NCBI GenBank assembly: GCA_016208645.1
Contig: JACQXP010000046.1
Location: 1-13,695 of the forward strand
From: Candidatus Methylomirabilota bacterium
GTDB lineage: Bacteria > Methylomirabilota > Methylomirabilia > Methylomirabilales > 2-02-FULL-66-22
Direction: 5' to 3'
Length of the DNA stretch: 13,695 nucleotides
Both the position numbers and the translations under genes were made by a program. Each line of letters starts with the position of its first letter. The first letter of the stretch is position 1. Below are positions 1-7,456 of this stretch, piece by piece. The notes under the pieces are model-generated. The model did no database searches, was not told the DNA's origin, and was given only the letters and a program-made list of their open reading frames with translations.

Positions 1-218
1 CGGCGCCGGGGCTCCAGGATGACCTGCCAGCGCGTGGAGGCCAGCACGTGGGCCAGGAGGCATTCAGCATCCAGGCGGGCGGTTTCGATCCCCACCCGCT
101 CCAGGAGAAGAGTGCCGCTCCCCAGGCAGTCCTCCACGTTCGGGCAGAGGCGCTCCGGGAGGGGCGCGAGACTGCCCAGGAAGGTCCCCGACACCCGTGG
201 GACGTGCGCGCGGATCAT
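1..218 (-). CDS. prmC: PrmC N-terminal part (release factor glutamine methyltransferase), cut by window edge
   Basis: PrmC (HemK) methylates the glutamine of the GGQ motif of class I release factors, using S-adenosylmethionine, in the cytoplasm. Only about 72 residues are in the window. They are the N-terminal helical, release-factor-binding domain, recognisable from the conserved run ETARLDAECLLAHVL near residues 45-59. The catalytic NPPY motif would lie beyond base 1. The ATG (complement of 216-218) overlaps the prfA stop in ATGA, which fixes the start and implies translational coupling. prfA-prmC is the usual order, and the enzyme's substrate is the gene directly upstream. The family call rests on this short domain plus context. 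The gene is partial because of the window edge; nothing shows it is broken. Confidence 0.87.
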   Translation of the reverse strand, partial: MIRAHVPRVSGTFLGSLAPLPERLCPNVEDCLGSGTLLLERVGIETARLDAECLLAHVLASTRWQVILEPRR

Positions 219-1291
219 GACAGCGCCTTCAGGCGCTCCGCCTGGTCATGGGCGGCCAACGCCTGGATCAAGTCATGGAGGTCGCCCTCCAGGATCCCGC
301 TCAGGTTGTGGAGCGTGAGGCCGATCCGGTGATCGGTCACGCGGTTCTGGGGAAAGTTGTAGGTCCGGATCTTCTCCGCCCGCTCCCCGGTCCCCCCCTG
401 GCTTCGGCGGTCGCGATCGATGGCTTCCTTCTGGCGCCGGAGCTCGGCGTCGTACAGCCGGGCCCGCAGCACCTTCAGCGCCTTGGCCTTGTTCTTGAGC
501 TGGGACTTCTCGTCCTGACACGTCACCACCAGCCCCGTGGGCAGGTGGGTGATGCGCACGGCCGAATCCGTGGTGTTCACGCTCTGGCCGCCCGGACCCG
601 TGGACCGGTACACGTCGATGCGCAGGTCGTTGGGGCTGATCTGGATGTCCACCTCCTCGGCCTCGGGCAGGACCGCCACCGTGACCGTCGAGGTGTGGAT
701 GCGCCCGCTGGCCTCCGTGGCCGGCACCCGCTGGACCCGGTGGACGCCGCTCTCGTACTTGAGGCGGCTGTAGGCGCCGCGACCCTCGGCCGTGAGGATG
801 GCCTCCTTCACGCCCCCGATCCCGGTGATGCTGAGCGAGACCATCTCCACCTTCCAGCGCTGCTGCTCCGCATAGCGGCTGTACATCCGCAGGAGCTCGG
901 CCGCGAACAGCCCGGCCTCCTCGCCTCCCGCCCCGGCCCGGATCTCCAGGATGGTGTTCCGGTCATCCGCCGGATCCTTGGGCAGCAGCAGGAGCTGCAG
1001 GGACGCTTCCAGCTCCTCCCGCCTGGCCGTCAGGGACGTGAGCTCCGTCTCCGCCAGCGCCTGCATCTCGGGATCAATGGTCTCCCGCAGCAGGGCACGA
1101 GCATCTTCCAGCTCGCGCAGGAGCCGCTGGTATCGCTGGTATTCCTCCACCACGGGGCGCAGCTCGGCCAGGAGCCTGGCCAGCCGCTGATACTCGGCTG
1201 GATCCCCCAGGACGGCCGGTTCCGAGAGCCGCACCGTGATCTCTTCGTGGCGGCGCTCAATCGCGTCGAGTTTCTCGATCAATGTGGACAT
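215..1291 (-). CDS. prfA: Peptide chain release factor 1 (RF1)
   Basis: RF1 recognises UAA and UAG stop codons in the ribosomal A site and triggers peptidyl-tRNA hydrolysis. The 358-residue product has the normal family length. The stop-codon recognition tripeptide PAT is at residues 190-192; RF2 would have SPF. The catalytic GPGGQ is at 232-236, with Gln236 the expected target of PrmC. The basic segment after GGQ (QLKNKAKALKVL) is also typical. The ATG at 1291 is preceded by GAAGGTGG about five bases upstream, a good ribosome binding site. The gene follows rpmE in the common rho-rpmE-prfA-prmC order, but with a gap of about 290 bases that holds a possible small ORF. The stop overlaps the prmC start. 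I see no defects. Confidence 0.98.
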   Translation of the reverse strand: MSTLIEKLDAIERRHEEITVRLSEPAVLGDPAEYQRLARLLAELRPVVEEYQRYQRLLRELEDARALLRETIDPEMQALAETELTSLTARREELEASLQLLLLPKDPADDRNTILEIRAGAGGEEAGLFAAELLRMYSRYAEQQRWKVEMVSLSITGIGGVKEAILTAEGRGAYSRLKYESGVHRVQRVPATEASGRIHTSTVTVAVLPEAEEVDIQISPNDLRIDVYRSTGPGGQSVNTTDSAVRITHLPTGLVVTCQDEKSQLKNKAKALKVLRARLYDAELRRQKEAIDRDRRSQGGTGERAEKIRTYNFPQNRVTDHRIGLTLHNLSGILEGDLHDLIQALAAHDQAERLKALS

Positions 1292-1583
1292 CCAACCACC
1301 TTCACGACATGACCAACCGGGACATCGGGCGCCGGCACATCACACCTGACGTTCGGAAAGAATGAGGGCCGGCGCAGTGACAGGGAGAACAGGGACCCGG
1401 TCCGCCTGGGACGGGCTAGTGGTGGTGCCCGTCGGCGACCGGGTGGTGGTGGGCGTGAGCGGGATGCCGCAGGGGCGCGGACCGCAGGCAATCCCCCACT
1501 GACGGCCTGCAACGTCGGGGGCGCAGGGAGGAGCAGTCGGTTTCCCGGACCATGAGGATCACCTCTTCACGGCCGAGCCTGGG
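1292..1583. other. rpmE-prfA intergenic region
   Basis: About 290 bases separate rpmE from prfA. Apart from the candidate small ORF (1416-1553, minus) and the prfA ribosome binding site, I see no convincing promoter, no hairpin followed by a T tract and no repeat. A 46-codon plus-strand frame at 1362-1502 overlaps the candidate in antisense. It has only a GGAAAG upstream and was not called. Confidence 0.6.
1416..1553 (-). CDS. Possible small ORF, 45 aa, Cys/Arg-rich with His-rich tail
   Basis: I do not recognise this protein. It is a 45-codon ATG frame lying between rpmE and prfA, in the same direction. GAGGTG sits six bases before the ATG, the same binding site and spacing as hrcA in this window. 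The product has Cys at 7, 15 and 22 and eight Arg residues, and ends in a His-rich stretch (HPAHAHHHPVADGHHH). About 84% of third codon positions are G or C, which fits coding sequence but is weak evidence in GC-rich DNA. The position is where many genomes carry a DUF1385 gene between rpmE and prfA; no such gene is here. The Cys and His residues could bind metal, and the neighbouring L31 is a zinc protein, but that link is a guess. It may equally be chance. Confidence 0.35.
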   Translation of the reverse strand: MVRETDCSSLRPRRCRPSVGDCLRSAPLRHPAHAHHHPVADGHHH

Positions 1584-1817
1584 TCAGGCCTCGGTACCGG
1601 TCGGTGCGGTGGCCAGGGGCTTGCGGCCGTACTTGCGCTGGAAGCGCTCCACCCGGCCTTCGCTGTCGATCAGTTTCTGGCGGCCGGTGAACAGCGGGTG
1701 GCACTTGGAGCAGATCTCGACCCTGAGTACCGGCACCGTGGACCGGGTGTGGACCGCCTCTCCACAGGCACAGGTGATGATCGCAGGCATGTATTCGGGA
1801 TGGATCCCGGGCTTCAT
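1584..1817 (-). CDS. rpmE: 50S ribosomal protein L31, zinc-binding (C+) type
   Basis: L31 is a small protein of the large ribosomal subunit at the inter-subunit bridge. The 77-residue product carries the four zinc ligands of the C+ form: Cys16 and Cys18 (CAC) and Cys36 and Cys39 (CSKC), followed by the family signature HPLFTG at 40-45. The N-terminal MKPGIHPEY is also typical. GGAGG lies seven bases before the ATG at 1817. The gene is 161 bases downstream of rho, the usual neighbour. An in-frame 85-codon extension starts further upstream but adds no family residues and lacks as good a binding site. The C-terminal ten residues (ATAPTGTEA) form a low-complexity tail. Confidence 0.97.
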   Translation of the reverse strand: MKPGIHPEYMPAIITCACGEAVHTRSTVPVLRVEICSKCHPLFTGRQKLIDSEGRVERFQRKYGRKPLATAPTGTEA

Positions 1818-1834
1818 CGAGCAACCTCCGTCAC

Positions 1835-1860
1835 GAACTGGCGTCAGGAACTGGCGTCAG
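1835..1860. repeat. Perfect 13 bp tandem duplication upstream of rpmE
   Basis: The 13-mer GAACTGGCGTCAG occurs twice without a gap at 1835-1847 and 1848-1860. It lies just upstream of the rpmE ribosome binding site in the rho-rpmE gap. The second copy contributes to a 7 bp hairpin (1856-1862 with 1868-1874, five-base loop). The hairpin has no T tract, so it is not a clear terminator. Confidence 0.85.
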
Positions 1861-1978
1861 GCACAGCGCCTGACCGGATCGCCGCCGTATGCTAGCCGAG
1901 TTGGTCGGGGGTGACAAGAAAAAAGCGTTCCGCGGCGGAGGACCTGCTTGGGGCGGGTGCCCGACGCGGGCGGACTGC

Positions 1979-3240
<1,262 letters not shown>

Positions 3241-3546
3241 CGAGATTCCTTTAGTGGGTTCAGTTGCTTCCCGATCCCGGACCATCCGGGTGGGCCGCTC
3301 CGCTGCGCTGGGTGACATCACACTTCCTCTGGCTGATGACGAGTTCGGACTGGCGCCCCGCACACGGAACGGGACAGACCGCTACATGGGAAGGTGACCC
3401 AATTCGTTACGCCTGGATGTGTTACGCCTGGACGGTGGCAAACTCACCTGTTGGGCCCGATATCATTGCGGGCGAACGTGATCTTCGAAGCCTCGAGGGT
3501 GGATACCTTTAGCGGGTAGATGCGAGGGATTCTCGAACTCGGGCGT
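3241..3546 (-). other. Long rho leader (about 300 nt)
   Basis: The stretch between the predicted rho promoter and the rho ATG holds no recognisable gene or RNA. It contains a 12 bp direct repeat (GTTACGCCTGGA at 3406-3417 and 3421-3432, period 15). It also contains an in-frame upstream ATG at 3318 with a good GAGGAA site that could extend Rho. Long leaders are known to serve autogenous control of rho in E. coli; a similar role here is inference. Confidence 0.45.
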
Positions 3547-3575
3547 ACTCTAGGGGTGGCCCCTGGCTTTGTCAA
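3547..3575 (-). promoter_or_regulatory. Sigma70-type promoter for rho
   Basis: On the minus strand TTGACA (complement of 3570-3575) is followed after exactly 17 bases by TAGAGT (complement of 3547-3552). The spacer contains a small AGGGG/CCCCT dyad. The -35 box begins about eight bases after the coaE stop, so this promoter marks a new transcription unit: rho-rpmE-prfA-prmC. The predicted start is near 3540. Confidence 0.75.
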
Positions 3576-3582
3576 GTGTTTT

Positions 3583-4191
3583 TTACCTCCCGGGGGTGCC
3601 CCCCTCCAGGGCTGCATACACCCGGGCGACCTGGCCTTCCGTGTCCGCCAGGTCCCCGCCGGTGTCAATGACGAAATCGGCCAGGGCCGCCTTGGCCGCC
3701 GTCGTCCACTGGGACTGGATTCGCTGCCGGGCCTCCGCTTCCGTCAGCCCCCGGGATCGGACCAGGCGGTCCACCTGGACGGCTTCCGGGGCGGAGACCA
3801 GCAGGATGGCATCGAACCGGTCCCGCTGGCCGGATTCCAGGATCAGGGCGGCATCCACGAGGCAGACCGGCCGGCCGGATGCCTCGGCCGCGCGGATCTC
3901 GTTCTCACATGCGGCGCGGATGGCCGGGTGCATGATGGCCTCCAGCCGCCGTCTGGCTGCCGGCTCGGCGAACACCCGGGCCCCCAGGCGCCGGCGGTCG
4001 ATGCGGCCGGCCCCATCCAGGATCGCTGTCCCGAAGGCTTCCACGATCTGGTGGTGGCAGGGCTGGCCCGGCTCCTGGAGGGCATGCGCGATCCGGTCGG
4101 CGTCCACCACCGCGGCCCCGCGCGCGGCAAACATGGCGGCGACGGTGGACTTCCCCGTTGCGATGCCCCCGGTCAGGCCGACCACCAGCAT
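3583..4191 (-). CDS. coaE: Dephospho-CoA kinase
   Basis: CoaE phosphorylates the ribose 3' hydroxyl of dephospho-CoA with ATP, the last step of coenzyme A synthesis. The 202-residue product has the P-loop GLTGGIATGKS at residues 5-15, DADRIAH soon after, the conserved MHPAIR and the usual length. I chose the ATG at 4191 because MLVVGLTGG is the normal N terminus and GGGGGTGG precedes it. The open frame runs upstream into the intergenic repeat (4203-4288), but that part is repeat-encoded nonsense. It follows a PolA-type 5' nuclease gene; polA and coaE are neighbours in many bacteria. The stop lies about eight bases before the rho -35 box. Confidence 0.95.
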   Translation of the reverse strand: MLVVGLTGGIATGKSTVAAMFAARGAAVVDADRIAHALQEPGQPCHHQIVEAFGTAILDGAGRIDRRRLGARVFAEPAARRRLEAIMHPAIRAACENEIRAAEASGRPVCLVDAALILESGQRDRFDAILLVSAPEAVQVDRLVRSRGLTEAEARQRIQSQWTTAAKAALADFVIDTGGDLADTEGQVARVYAALEGGTPGR

Positions 4192-4202
4192 GGACCACCC
4201 CC

Positions 4203-4288
4203 AATGCAAAACTGACAACCGACAACTGACAACCGGCCATCTTGTCTGCGTTGACCGGTTGTCAGTCGTCAGTTTGAAATTTGAAATT
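4203..4288. repeat. Intercistronic palindromic repeat R1 (exonuclease-coaE)
   Basis: R1 begins AATGCAAAACTGACAACC and ends TTTGAAATT. The left arm carries GACAACY heptamers ending in ACCGGCC; the right arm is its approximate reverse complement (GACCGGTTGTCAGTCGTCAGTTT), so the RNA can form a hairpin of about 20 bp. Its left end is 11 bases from the coaE start. Its right end reads into the upstream exonuclease gene and supplies that gene's stop codon. Confidence 0.9.
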
Positions 4289-5147
4289 GTATCTGGCTGA
4301 ACTGCTGCGCCAGCCGGGAGAACTCCAGCTCGCGAAACAGCTCGAGCAGTGCCGCCATGTCCGGTGCCTTCCGGGAGAGGTCGGCGGTGGTCCACGGGAC
4401 GGGCAGGTCCGTCCGGATGGTGGCCAACCGCTTGCTCATCCGGGCCTGCTCCGCGTGCGTCCGGAGGGCCTCCCGCAGACGCGGTCTGGACACCTCGCCC
4501 CCCCGCTCCAGGACCGCCTCCAGCGTCCCATAGCGTTGCACGAGATCCCGGGCGGTTTTCTCGCCGACCCCCGGGACCCCCGGGATGTTGTCAATGCTGT
4601 CTCCCATGAGGGCCAGGAGGTCCTGGAATTGCCCGGGGGAGACACCATACCGCTCCTGAACCTCGGCTGGGCCCCAGGTCTTCTCCTTCATCGTGTCCCG
4701 GACGACGATCCGCTCGGCCACGACCTGCAGCAGGTCCTTGTCGCCCGAAACCAGCGTCACCCGGTACCCCTCCGCGGCGGCCCGGACGGCCACGGTCCCC
4801 AGGATGTCATCCGCCTCCTCGGCCGGGATCATAAGGATCGGGACACGCATGGCCTCCAGGACCCGGTGGACAGCAGGGATCTGCTGGGCCATGGCCTCGG
4901 GCATCGCGGGCCGCTGGGCCTTGTACTCGGTGAACTCGCGGTGGCGGGTCGTCGGGCCCGGCCCATCGAAGGCCACTGCCAGGGCGTCCGGCTCCTCCTC
5001 GCGGAGGAGCTTCAGCAGCATGCTGGTGAACCCCAGGACCGCATGGGTGGGGGTGCCCTTGGAGTTGCTCAGGGGCGGCAGGGCAAAGAAAGCGCGGTAC
5101 AGGGACGCGCTCCCGTCCACAAGGATCAGGTGCGGCGTGTTTGCCAT
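4269..5147 (-). CDS. Stand-alone PolA-type 5'-3' exonuclease / flap endonuclease
   Basis: The 292-residue product matches the N-terminal 5' nuclease domain of DNA polymerase I, which removes RNA primers and flaps. Metal-binding acidic residues are visible: Asp11 (LILVDGSAS), Asp61 (AFDGPG), the AEEADD cluster at 109-114, SGDKD at 134-138 and DSIDN at 183-187, followed by the helix-hairpin-helix IPGVPGVGEKTA. The protein ends at LFRELEFSRLAQQFS, exactly where the Klenow part of PolA normally begins. Its last six residues (QFQISN) and the TGA lie in repeat R1. It is either a natural single-domain nuclease or a polA truncated at the repeat; no polymerase sequence remains here. The ATG at 5147 fits the family N terminus, and upstream in-frame codons are repeat-derived. 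Confidence 0.9.
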   Translation of the reverse strand: MANTPHLILVDGSASLYRAFFALPPLSNSKGTPTHAVLGFTSMLLKLLREEEPDALAVAFDGPGPTTRHREFTEYKAQRPAMPEAMAQQIPAVHRVLEAMRVPILMIPAEEADDILGTVAVRAAAEGYRVTLVSGDKDLLQVVAERIVVRDTMKEKTWGPAEVQERYGVSPGQFQDLLALMGDSIDNIPGVPGVGEKTARDLVQRYGTLEAVLERGGEVSRPRLREALRTHAEQARMSKRLATIRTDLPVPWTTADLSRKAPDMAALLELFRELEFSRLAQQFSQIQFQISN

Positions 5148-5162
5148 GGAGCCCTTTCGGTC

Positions 5163-5363
5163 AATGTAAAACCGACAACCGACAACCGACCTAAATGTAA
5201 AACCGACAACGGACAACCGGTCATTTCCGTTCATAGGCCGGTCGTCGGTTGTCAGTTTGACATTTGAAATTGCCCTATGGGCTGACCGGTTTTCAGTCGT
5301 CGGTTTTCCATTTGAAAATGCCAGCGGCCGGTTGTCAGTTGTCGGTTTCTCATTTGAAATTGC
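5163..5363. repeat. Intercistronic palindromic repeat cluster R2 (kinase-exonuclease)
   Basis: About 200 bp between the histidine kinase stop (5367-5369) and the exonuclease start (5147). It has two left arms beginning AATGTAAAACCGACAAC (5163 and about 5194) and three right arms, each with GGTTGTC-type heptamers and ending in CATTTGAAA. It starts 15 bases from the exonuclease ATG and ends about three bases from the kinase stop. Confidence 0.9.
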
Positions 5364-5366
5364 CAC

Positions 5367-6473
5367 TCAGCGTGGCACCGGCAGGCGGACGCGCACGGTG
5401 GTTCCCTGCCCCCGGCCGCTGTCCACGACGAGCTCTGCCCCGTGCGCATCCAGGATCGAGCGGGCCACGGCCAGGCCCAGCCCCAGGCCGCCGGCCACCC
5501 GGGTCATGCTCATATCGCCCTGCGTGAATGGCTCCAGGAGGCGCGGGATCCGTTCGGCCGGAATCTCGCCGTGGGTGTTGGTGATGGTCACCTCCAGCGA
5601 CCGGCGATCCCCCCGGGCCCGCACCAGGACCGCGCCGTCGGCTTCGTTGAACTTGATCGCGTTCTCCACGAGGTTGAAGAAGACGAGGCGGAGGCGGTCC
5701 GCGTCCGCCAGGACCGTCGGCAGGCTCGGGGCGATCTCCACCTGATACCGCACTCTCCGCTCCGCACAGTCGGGCGCCAGTTCTCCTTCGATGTCTCGGA
5801 GCAGGTCCGCCAGGCTGACCGGCACGCGCTGCCGGGTCGCCTGGCCGCGGTTTTCCTCCACGAAGACCAGGAGGTTGGAGATCAGCCGGCCCAGGCGCAC
5901 GGCGCTGTTCCGGACGGCCGACAGGCTCTCTTGTTGCCTGCCCGTGAGCTGGCCGAAGTCGTTTCCCAGCAGCAGATCCAGCCAGCCGTGCATGACGGTG
6001 AGGGGGGTGCGAAACTCGTGGGTGATGGCCGAGAGGAGATTGGACTTGATCTGGTCAATCTCCTGCAGGCGGCGGTTGATCCCGTTGAGCTGGACGTTTT
6101 CCTGCGTCAGCCGCTGCTGCTCCAGGGCGCGCCCCACGGTGTGGAAGATCTCGACCAGGGTAAAGGGCTTGACGATATAGTCGGAGGCTCCGCCCTTGAG
6201 CGCCCGCACCGCGGATTCCACCGTGGCGCCGCCGGTCATGAGGATGACCACCATGGAGGGGAAACGCTGCCGGACCCGCTCCATCAGGGCGATGCCGTCA
6301 AGGTCGGGCAGCAGCAAGTCGGTGAGGAGGACATCCAAGGCAGCCCCCTCCAGGAGGCGCAGGGCCTCTGTCGCCGATCCCGCCCCAACCGCCCGGTAGC
6401 CCTCGATGGCAAAGGCCTTGACCAGCGAGGTCTGGAGCCCGAGCTCGTCGTCCACGATGAGGATACTGGCCAT
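5367..6473 (-). CDS. Response regulator receiver fused to a histidine kinase (REC-HisKA-HATPase)
   Basis: The 368-residue protein has no membrane segment or signal peptide and should be cytoplasmic. The receiver domain spans about residues 1-120, with Asp8/Asp9, phosphoacceptor Asp52 (LLTDLLLPD), Thr80 and Lys102. A short helix follows, then HisKA with His152 in THEFRTPLT. The HATPase has an N box NLVENAIKF (265-273) and G2 GGLGLGLA (328-335). The G1 region reads TNTHGEIP, with Asn299 where Asp is usual, so ATP binding may be altered. A receiver ahead of the kinase is the reverse of classical hybrid kinases and suggests an upstream kinase controls it. The ATG at 6473 gives the standard MASILIVDDE start; the binding site is weak. 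It follows rsmE by 47 bases. The signal and target are unknown. Confidence 0.9.
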   Translation of the reverse strand: MASILIVDDELGLQTSLVKAFAIEGYRAVGAGSATEALRLLEGAALDVLLTDLLLPDLDGIALMERVRQRFPSMVVILMTGGATVESAVRALKGGASDYIVKPFTLVEIFHTVGRALEQQRLTQENVQLNGINRRLQEIDQIKSNLLSAITHEFRTPLTVMHGWLDLLLGNDFGQLTGRQQESLSAVRNSAVRLGRLISNLLVFVEENRGQATRQRVPVSLADLLRDIEGELAPDCAERRVRYQVEIAPSLPTVLADADRLRLVFFNLVENAIKFNEADGAVLVRARGDRRSLEVTITNTHGEIPAERIPRLLEPFTQGDMSMTRVAGGLGLGLAVARSILDAHGAELVVDSGRGQGTTVRVRLPVPR

Positions 6474-6520
6474 GGAAACCCCGTCAGTCGCCCCGGAAGA
6501 TCGCAGGAGGTCTGCCTCTG

Positions 6521-7243
6521 TCAGGGAGAAGCACCCGCACTGGTTCCCCCGCCCGGTGGTGGCGCCTGCCAGTCGCCCAGACTCGCCTGGATGATCCCCA
6601 GGGCCGTCAGCGCCGCGGTCTCGACTCGCAGGATCCGGGGACCCAGCCAGGCGAGACGGGCGCCGTGCGACCGCAGCCGTTCGACCTCGGCCGGGCTGAG
6701 ACCCCCCTCCCCCCCGACGAGAAGGGTGATGGTGGAGCTGCCCCGCAGTTCCCCGCACACGGCCAAGAGCGGCCGGTTCCCCTCACCGGCGTCACAGGCC
6801 ACAAGCGGCGTGCTGGGGGGATGGCTCAGCAGGAACTCCTCCAGCCGCCGGGCGGGCTCGATCGCCGGCAACTCCCTCCGTCCGCACTGCTCCGCCGCCT
6901 CCCGGACGATCCGCAGCCAGCGGGGCGCCCGGCCGGTGGCCACGATGAGGTCCATGGCCGCCCCCCGGGGGATCACCTGGGCCAGCGTGATGGCGAGGTC
7001 GGGCCCGGGCATCCGCCGCGCCTCGCGAAGAATGCGGGCAGTCGCGCGCCGGGGCGTGGTCGTCGCCAGGGCGGCCACGACCTCCCGGCCGCTCCCATCG
7101 AAGACCGACACCTCGTCCCCCGGGCGGAGTCGGAGGACCTGCGTCATTTGGTGCGCCTGGGCCGCTGCAAACTCCACCCACCCGTCGCGGATGCGCTCGG
7201 CCGGGACGTAAAACCTCCGGTGATGGATCCGCGAATCGCTCAC
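6521..7243 (-). CDS. rsmE: 16S rRNA m3U1498 methyltransferase RsmE, with internal deletion
   Basis: RsmE methylates N3 of U1498 in 16S rRNA using S-adenosylmethionine. The 240-residue product has the N-terminal PUA-like domain (RRFYVPAERI, VLRLRPGDEVSVFDGSG) and the SPOUT end (LLVGGEGGLSPAEVERL, LGPRILRVETAALTAL). The first glycine of GGEGG replaces the usual proline of GPEGG. Between MDLIV (97-101) and RWLRIVREAAEQCGR (108-122) there are only six residues. Family members have about 33 there, including the conserved QKxxELGV and SER region, so about 27 residues are missing in frame. A 19-residue Gly/Pro tail makes total length look normal. I chose GTG at 7243 because it precedes IHHRRFYVP; upstream in-frame codons lie in repeat R3. 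The gene follows dnaJ, a common position. Confidence 0.87.
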   Translation of the reverse strand: MSDSRIHHRRFYVPAERIRDGWVEFAAAQAHQMTQVLRLRPGDEVSVFDGSGREVVAALATTTPRRATARILREARRMPGPDLAITLAQVIPRGAAMDLIVATGRAPRWLRIVREAAEQCGRRELPAIEPARRLEEFLLSHPPSTPLVACDAGEGNRPLLAVCGELRGSSTITLLVGGEGGLSPAEVERLRSHGARLAWLGPRILRVETAALTALGIIQASLGDWQAPPPGGGTSAGASP

Positions 7244-7258
7244 CCGCGGCGCCCGATC

Positions 7259-7448
7259 AATGGAACACTGACAACCGGCCCCTTCCAATTGAGAACTGAC
7301 AACTGACAACCGGCCACCTATCTGCGTTGACCGGTTGTCGGTTGTCGGTTTTCCATTTGAAATTCCAGCTGACCGGTTGTCGGTTGTCGGTTTTCCATTT
7401 GAAATTCCAGCTGACCGGTTGTCGGTTGTCAGTTTGAAATTTGAAATT
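7259..7448. repeat. Intercistronic palindromic repeat cluster R3 with 42 bp tandem array (dnaJ-rsmE)
   Basis: Two left arms (from AATGGAACACTGACAACC and from CCAATTGAGAACTGACAAC) face three right arms. The right arms form a tandem array with a 42 bp period: units start at 7329, 7371 and 7413 with GACCGGTTGTCGGTTGTC and end in TTTGAAATT. The first two units are identical; the third differs near its end. The cluster lies 15 bases from the rsmE start and eight from the dnaJ stop. Confidence 0.93.
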
Positions 7449-7456
7449 GGGAGGTA

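Noticed and set aside
1362..1502. Plus-strand 46-codon ORF between rpmE and prfA
   Set aside because: Weak upstream site, antisense to the operon and to the better supported minus-strand small ORF.
1919..1971. Rho-independent terminator after rho (hairpin 1959-1971 and T6 at 1919-1924 on the minus strand)
   Set aside because: The 5 bp hairpin and the T tract are about 35 bases apart, and no stem directly precedes the T tract.
3287..3315. Second copy of the grpE-type palindrome upstream of rho
   Set aside because: It shares a GCGGAGCGG-like core, but the flanks are direct, not inverted, so no stem forms.
3420..3465. Leader peptide of 14 codons (MISGPTGEFATVQA) upstream of rho
   Set aside because: No ribosome binding site, no control-type codon run and no overlap with a terminator structure.
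7259..7448. CRISPR array
   Set aside because: The repeat units are contiguous or nearly so, are paired as inverted arms and have no unique spacers.
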